From assembly GCF_013403565.1 (NCBI RefSeq), contig NZ_CP058627.1, forward strand, positions 1,054,001-1,118,000: 64,000 nucleotides of DNA, read 5' to 3'. Each line of letters begins with the position of its first letter. The stretch's first letter is position 1. The translations under genes and the position numbers were made by a program. This document shows positions 60,112-64,000 of this stretch, piece after piece. The notes under the pieces were generated by a model. The model was not told where the DNA came from, made no database searches, and worked only from the letters and a program-made list of their open reading frames with translations. Source of the DNA: Chitinibacter bivalviorum (GTDB lineage Bacteria > Pseudomonadota > Gammaproteobacteria > Burkholderiales > Chitinibacteraceae).

Positions 60112-61806
60112 TTATTCAGCAGAACCTGACAATTTAGCTTTCAACAACGCGCCCAAGCTTGTTGTACCAGCATTGCCTTCGATTGTAGAAGACAATTTGC
60201 TCATCGCCTCAGACTGATCAGCGCTGTCTTTTGCTTTGATAGACAGGTTGATAGTGCGAGTTTTGCGATCCACGTTGATGATTTGCGCTTCAACTTCATC
60301 ACCTTCTTTCAGAACGGTGCGGATATCTTCAACGCGATCACGTGAAACTTCAGTTGAGCGCAGGTAACCTTCAACTTCTTCAGACAATGTAACTACAGCG
60401 CCTTTAGCGTCGAGGGATTTAACGATACCCTTAACGATTGCACCTTTGTCAGATTGAGAGATGTAGTTGTTGAATGGATCACCTTCCATTTGTTTGATGC
60501 CGAGGCTGATGCGCTCTTTCTCTACGTCGATAGAGAGAACCATAGCTTCAACTTCGTCGCCTTTCTTGAAGTTGCGAACCGCTTCTTCACCAGCAACGTT
60601 CCAAGACAAATCAGACAAGTGAACCAGACCATCGATGCCACCAGCCAAGCCTACAAACACGCCGAAATCGGTGATCGATTTGATCGCGCCTTTCAGTTTG
60701 TCGCCTTTCTTGAAGTTAGCAGCGAAATCGTCCCATGGATTAGCCATGCACTGTTTCATGCCCAAGCTGATGCGACGTTTGTCTTCATCGATATCAAGGA
60801 TCATCACTTCAACTTCATCACCCAAAGAAACTACTTTAGATGGGTGAACGTTTTTGTTTGTCCAATCCATTTCAGAAACGTGTACCAGACCTTCGATACC
60901 TTGTTCGATTTCTACGAATGAACCGTAGTCAGTGAGGTTAGTCACTTTACCGAACATGCGAGTACCCGATGGGTAACGACGTGACAGACCCACCCATGGA
61001 TCTTCGCCCAATTGTTTCAGGCCGAGAGATACGCGGTTTTTGTCTTGATCGAATTTCAGAACTTTAGCTTCAAGTTCATCACCCACTGCCAATACTTCAG
61101 ATGGGTGTTTAACACGGCGCCAAGCCAAGTCAGTGATGTGCAACAGACCATCAATACCGCCCAGATCAACGAATGCACCGTAGTCAGTGATATTTTTAAC
61201 GATACCCTTAACGATAGAACCTTCTTTCAAGGTTTCTAGCAATTTCTGACGCTCTTCGCCCAGAGAATCTTCCAGAACGGCACGACGAGAAACAACCACG
61301 TTGTTACGTTTGCGATCAAGTTTGATTACTTTGAATTCAACTTGTTTGCCTTCGTATGGAGTAGTGTCTTTTACTGGACGAATGTCAACCAGTGAGCCTG
61401 GCAAGAAAGCGCGCAGACCGTTAACCATCACAGTCAAGCCGCCTTTAACTTTACCGGAAATAACGCCAGACATGATTTCGCCACGTTCCAGGCAGTCTTC
61501 CAATTCGATCCAAGAAGCCAGACGTTTGGCTTTTTCGCGAGAAAGCTTAGTTTCGCCGTAACCGTTTTCGAGGCTATCGATTGCAACTGGTACGAAATCA
61601 CCGATCTTAACGTCAACTTCACCGTTGTCGTTTTTGAACTCTTCCAGAGGAATCAGTGACTCAGATTTCAGACCTGCATTTACAGTAACAAAGTTGCTGT
61701 CGATGCCTACAACCTCGGCAGTAATCACTTCACCCGAACGCATTTCTTGACGGGTTAGGCTTTCCTCAAACAGGGCTGCAAAGCTTTCCATAGTAGCGGT
61801 AGTCAT
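60112..61806 (-). CDS. rpsA: 30S ribosomal protein S1
   Basis: About 564 residues from ATG 61806 (GGAAT upstream); the 29 codons farther up lack a good start. Six S1/OB repeats with the [22 protein letters not shown] type core. It binds mRNA on the ribosome. Between cmk and ihfB, as in most proteobacteria. Confidence 0.96.
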   Translation of the reverse strand: MTTATMESFAALFEESLTRQEMRSGEVITAEVVGIDSNFVTVNAGLKSESLIPLEEFKNDNGEVDVKIGDFVPVAIDSLENGYGETKLSREKAKRLASWIELEDCLERGEIMSGVISGKVKGGLTVMVNGLRAFLPGSLVDIRPVKDTTPYEGKQVEFKVIKLDRKRNNVVVSRRAVLEDSLGEERQKLLETLKEGSIVKGIVKNITDYGAFVDLGGIDGLLHITDLAWRRVKHPSEVLAVGDELEAKVLKFDQDKNRVSLGLKQLGEDPWVGLSRRYPSGTRMFGKVTNLTDYGSFVEIEQGIEGLVHVSEMDWTNKNVHPSKVVSLGDEVEVMILDIDEDKRRISLGMKQCMANPWDDFAANFKKGDKLKGAIKSITDFGVFVGLAGGIDGLVHLSDLSWNVAGEEAVRNFKKGDEVEAMVLSIDVEKERISLGIKQMEGDPFNNYISQSDKGAIVKGIVKSLDAKGAVVTLSEEVEGYLRSTEVSRDRVEDIRTVLKEGDEVEAQIINVDRKTRTINLSIKAKDSADQSEAMSKLSSTIEGNAGTTSLGALLKAKLSGSAE

Positions 61807-62028
61807 TAGTGGAAAATTCCATTTGCTGTCGAAACCAATCCAAACCGAGATTTGAACCAGCCACAGCGGGTTAGTTAATGAAAACCAGAACACAAAAGGT
61901 GGACTGGCTAATAGAAAAGCCCGAACACAATAGGTACTGCGTTACGGGCAAACAACCAATTTAGCAAAACCTAAATTGGAATCTGAGCATTCTAAAGAAA
62001 AATACTTATTTGATCAAGTGTTTAGCAC

Positions 62029-62682
62029 TTATTTTTGGGCTCTCCACCAGAGCAAAACTTGTGCCACAGCCGCATCAATATCCATCTCAGTGGTATCTAG
62101 CAAAAAGGCATCTTCTGCCTGCGCTAGCGGAGCCACTGTACGCGCACGATCACGAGCATCGCGCGCCTCCAAATCGGCAGTAATAACGGCTAAATCAGCT
62201 GCTTCGCCACGCCCAATCAGTTGCCTATAGCGACGCTCGGCGCGAACCTTTGCGCTCGCAGTCAGAAACACTTTCAGTGGTGCCGCTGGAAACACAACGG
62301 ACGCCATATCACGTCCATCAGCCACCAAACCAGGCGCCTGAGCAAAGGCCTGTTGCCGAGCAAGTAGTGCTTCACGCACTTTAGGTAGGGCGGCAATTTG
62401 CGAAGCGCCCGAGCCAATTTCTTCACTACGAATAGCATCACTTACATCAACACCCGACAGCAAAATACGCTCACCATCAAATACCACATCAAGGTATTGC
62501 GCCACAGACAAAACAGAATCTTCATCAGACCACAATACCCCCTGCTGCCGTGCAGCGAGCGCAGTCAAACGATAAATCGCCCCTGAATCGAGATAATGAA
62601 AACCCAATTGCTCCGCCACACGTTGCGCGACCGTTCCTTTGCCCGAAGCTGAAGGTCCATCAATGGCAATGATTTGGTTCAT
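62029..62682 (-). CDS. cmk: cytidylate kinase
   Basis: About 217 residues. P-loop IAIDGPSASGKGTVAQRVAE, YLDSGAIYRLTALAA, GLVADGRDMASVVFP, KVFLTASAKVRAERRYRQL. It phosphorylates CMP and dCMP. Start at ATG 62682; four upstream codons are unlikely. 222 bases before rpsA. Confidence 0.95.
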   Translation of the reverse strand: MNQIIAIDGPSASGKGTVAQRVAEQLGFHYLDSGAIYRLTALAARQQGVLWSDEDSVLSVAQYLDVVFDGERILLSGVDVSDAIRSEEIGSGASQIAALPKVREALLARQQAFAQAPGLVADGRDMASVVFPAAPLKVFLTASAKVRAERRYRQLIGRGEAADLAVITADLEARDARDRARTVAPLAQAEDAFLLDTTEMDIDAAVAQVLLWWRAQK

Positions 62683-62706
62683 AAATCCATCCATAAAAAT
62701 AGCAAA

Positions 62707-62732
62707 GCCGAAACCTCACGCGAAGTTTCGGC
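62707..62732 (-). terminator. hairpin behind the aldo/keto reductase
   Basis: GCCGAAAC...GTTTCGGC, 8-bp stem with a 10-base loop and only a weak T tract on the minus strand. Confidence 0.5.
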
Positions 62733-62750
62733 AAACAAAAATATGCGCTG

Positions 62751-63740
62751 TTAAGCTTGCTGCAAAATACGCTCAATGCGCGCCAATTCTTCTGCGCTAA
62801 ACGCCAAATTTTTCACTGCGCCCACATTTTCTTCAATTTGCGTCACGCGGCTTGCGCCAATAATCACCGATGTCACCGTCTGCAGAGCCCAAGCCAGCGA
62901 CATTTGCGCCAATGACTGACCGCGCTGCTGTGCAATTTCGTTCAGTGCTTTAATTTGCGCCAAACGCAAATCAACCTTATCAATGGTTAAGAAATGATTT
63001 TGCGCATCTGCGGCACGGGAATCGGCTGGCACGCCATTCAAGTAGCGATCAGTCAACAAGCCTTGCGCCAATGGGCAAAAAGCAATGCTTCCCATCTTTG
63101 CGTCCCGCAGCACATCCGTCAGGCCACTTTCAATCCAGCGATCAAACATTGAGTACGAAGGCTGGTGAATAATGCATGGTGTCCCCAGATCTTTGAGCAC
63201 CTTGGCCGCAACTGCAGTTTCCTCAGCCGAATACGAAGAAATCCCAGCATACAAAGCCTTACCTTGACGCACAATGCTATCGAGCGCCCCCATGGTTTCT
63301 TCAATCGGCGTTTCAGGATCAGGGCGATGCGAATAGAAAATATCGACGTAATCCAGCCCCATGCGCTTCAAACTTTGATCGCAACTGGCAATCAGGTATT
63401 TGCGACTGCCAAAATCACCATACGGACCATCCCACATTTGCCAGCCCGCTTTGCTACTGATAATCAGTTCATCGCGATACGCAGCCAAATCTTCTTTGAG
63501 CAAACGCCCCATCGTTTCTTCAGCCGCACCAGGCTTCGGGCCATAATTATTAGCAAGGTCGAAGTGCGTAATACCCAAGTCAAAAGCCTTGAGCACCATT
63601 GCGCGACTATTGTCGTAAGGCTTGTTATCGCCAAAGTTATGCCACATGCCCAAAGAAATTGCGGGCAACTTCAAGCCACTGTGACCACAGCGACGGTACG
63701 GCATCGTTTCATAGCGATTTGCAGCAGCTTGATAGGGCAT
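62751..63740 (-). CDS. aldo/keto reductase, YghZ/Gpr type
   Basis: About 329 residues from ATG 63740 (GAGGA upstream). YRRCGHSGLKLPAISLGMW start, FDLGITHFDLANNYGPKPGAAEE (catalytic Asp/Tyr), IISSKAGWQMWDGPYGD, LGLDYVDIFYSHRPDPETP-like block and C-terminal VIIGASRVTQIEENV. It reduces aldehydes such as L-glyceraldehyde 3-phosphate or methylglyoxal with NADPH. Same strand as cmk. Confidence 0.88.
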   Translation of the reverse strand: MPYQAAANRYETMPYRRCGHSGLKLPAISLGMWHNFGDNKPYDNSRAMVLKAFDLGITHFDLANNYGPKPGAAEETMGRLLKEDLAAYRDELIISSKAGWQMWDGPYGDFGSRKYLIASCDQSLKRMGLDYVDIFYSHRPDPETPIEETMGALDSIVRQGKALYAGISSYSAEETAVAAKVLKDLGTPCIIHQPSYSMFDRWIESGLTDVLRDAKMGSIAFCPLAQGLLTDRYLNGVPADSRAADAQNHFLTIDKVDLRLAQIKALNEIAQQRGQSLAQMSLAWALQTVTSVIIGASRVTQIEENVGAVKNLAFSAEELARIERILQQA

Positions 63741-63782
63741 AACATTCCTCACAAAATAAATTAAAACCAGCGTTAGTGGCGG

Positions 63783-64000
63783 CTACTTATTGGATCGTTT
63801 CTTACCCCAAGCGCTGCGCGCCTGACTGGCCTGATTGATATACTCGGTCAAAGCATCTGCTTCGCCCGACTCAATCAAGGCAATCAAAGTCTGCAATTGC
63901 GCAGCATTGGCCCGCAAGTCGGACAATATCGCGTCACGATTAGCCAGGGTAATATCACGCCACATTTCTGGGTGCGAACCCGCAATACGCGTAAAGTCCC
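63783..64000 (-). CDS. tyrA: prephenate dehydrogenase, C-terminal part
   Basis: Open to the right edge; only about the last 72 residues are visible. DFTRIAGSHPEMWRDITLAN followed by RDAILSDLRANAAQLQTLI is the typical C-terminal dimerisation segment of TyrA. The rest, including the NAD domain, lies outside the window. Placement upstream of cmk on the same strand is common in betaproteobacteria (tyrA-aroA-cmk-rpsA), though here an aldo/keto reductase lies between. Confidence 0.8.
   Translation of the reverse strand, partial: DFTRIAGSHPEMWRDITLANRDAILSDLRANAAQLQTLIALIESGEADALTEYINQASQARSAWGKKRSNK

Overview
The window joins a nearly complete lambda-organised, podovirus-like prophage (bases 1 to about 37,440, continuing past the left edge) to a stretch of bacterial chromosome (37,441-64,000). 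The chromosomal genes and their order (cmk, rpsA, ihfB, lapA, lapB, pyrF and rfaE-type kinase; prfB-lysS; mnmC; a 1574-residue NAD-glutamate dehydrogenase) fit a betaproteobacterium, most likely Neisseriales (Chitinibacter/Deefgea-like). That placement is inferred from memory of gene families, not from a search.

Prophage, leftward strand: starting at the cro promoter (21,621-21,649) the genes read Cro-like, CII-like, an O-like replication protein carrying an iteron cluster, a P-like helicase loader, RusA and a Q-position regulator. A late promoter and two terminators follow, then TerS, TerL, portal, scaffold, SU10-type capsid, connector and hub proteins, glycine- and glutamine-rich ejection-type proteins, tail fibre, fibre-assembly protein and lysis genes. 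The lysis enzyme runs off the left edge.

Prophage, rightward strand: the CI-type repressor is followed by a tightly coupled lysogenic module (DUF6932-like protein, a 335-residue unknown, a zinc-ribbon protein and two membrane proteins). Then come two exported-protein genes and a promoter that shares its -10/operator sequence with the cro promoter. Its leader carries a boxA. The long rightward unit behind it encodes an HNH endonuclease, recombination genes (YqaJ-type exonuclease, RecT), an RMF/H-NS fusion, and a diversity-generating retroelement (DGR). A cytosine methyltransferase, excisionase and integrase close the prophage beside a tRNA-Ser(GGA) that is the probable attachment site.

The outstanding system is the DGR. 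One 102-bp template repeat (33,245-33,346) serves four variable repeats: three in adjacent C-type-lectin/DUF1566-like target genes (31.1-32.7 kb) and one in a remote target gene (26.3 kb). An Avd-like protein and a reverse transcriptase with the DGR-type SQ motif flank the template. By hand alignment, 47 of 49 template/variable differences fall on template adenines. Two of the targets are a perfect 459-bp tandem duplication whose only differences over the variable repeat are 12 adenine-templated sites, which points to recent activity.

Other notable items are a tRNA-like/C4-like structured RNA locus, a methyltransferase gene broken or switched at a run of seven G and overprinted by a second conserved-looking frame, an iteron origin inside the O-like gene, and twin promoters with one shared operator.
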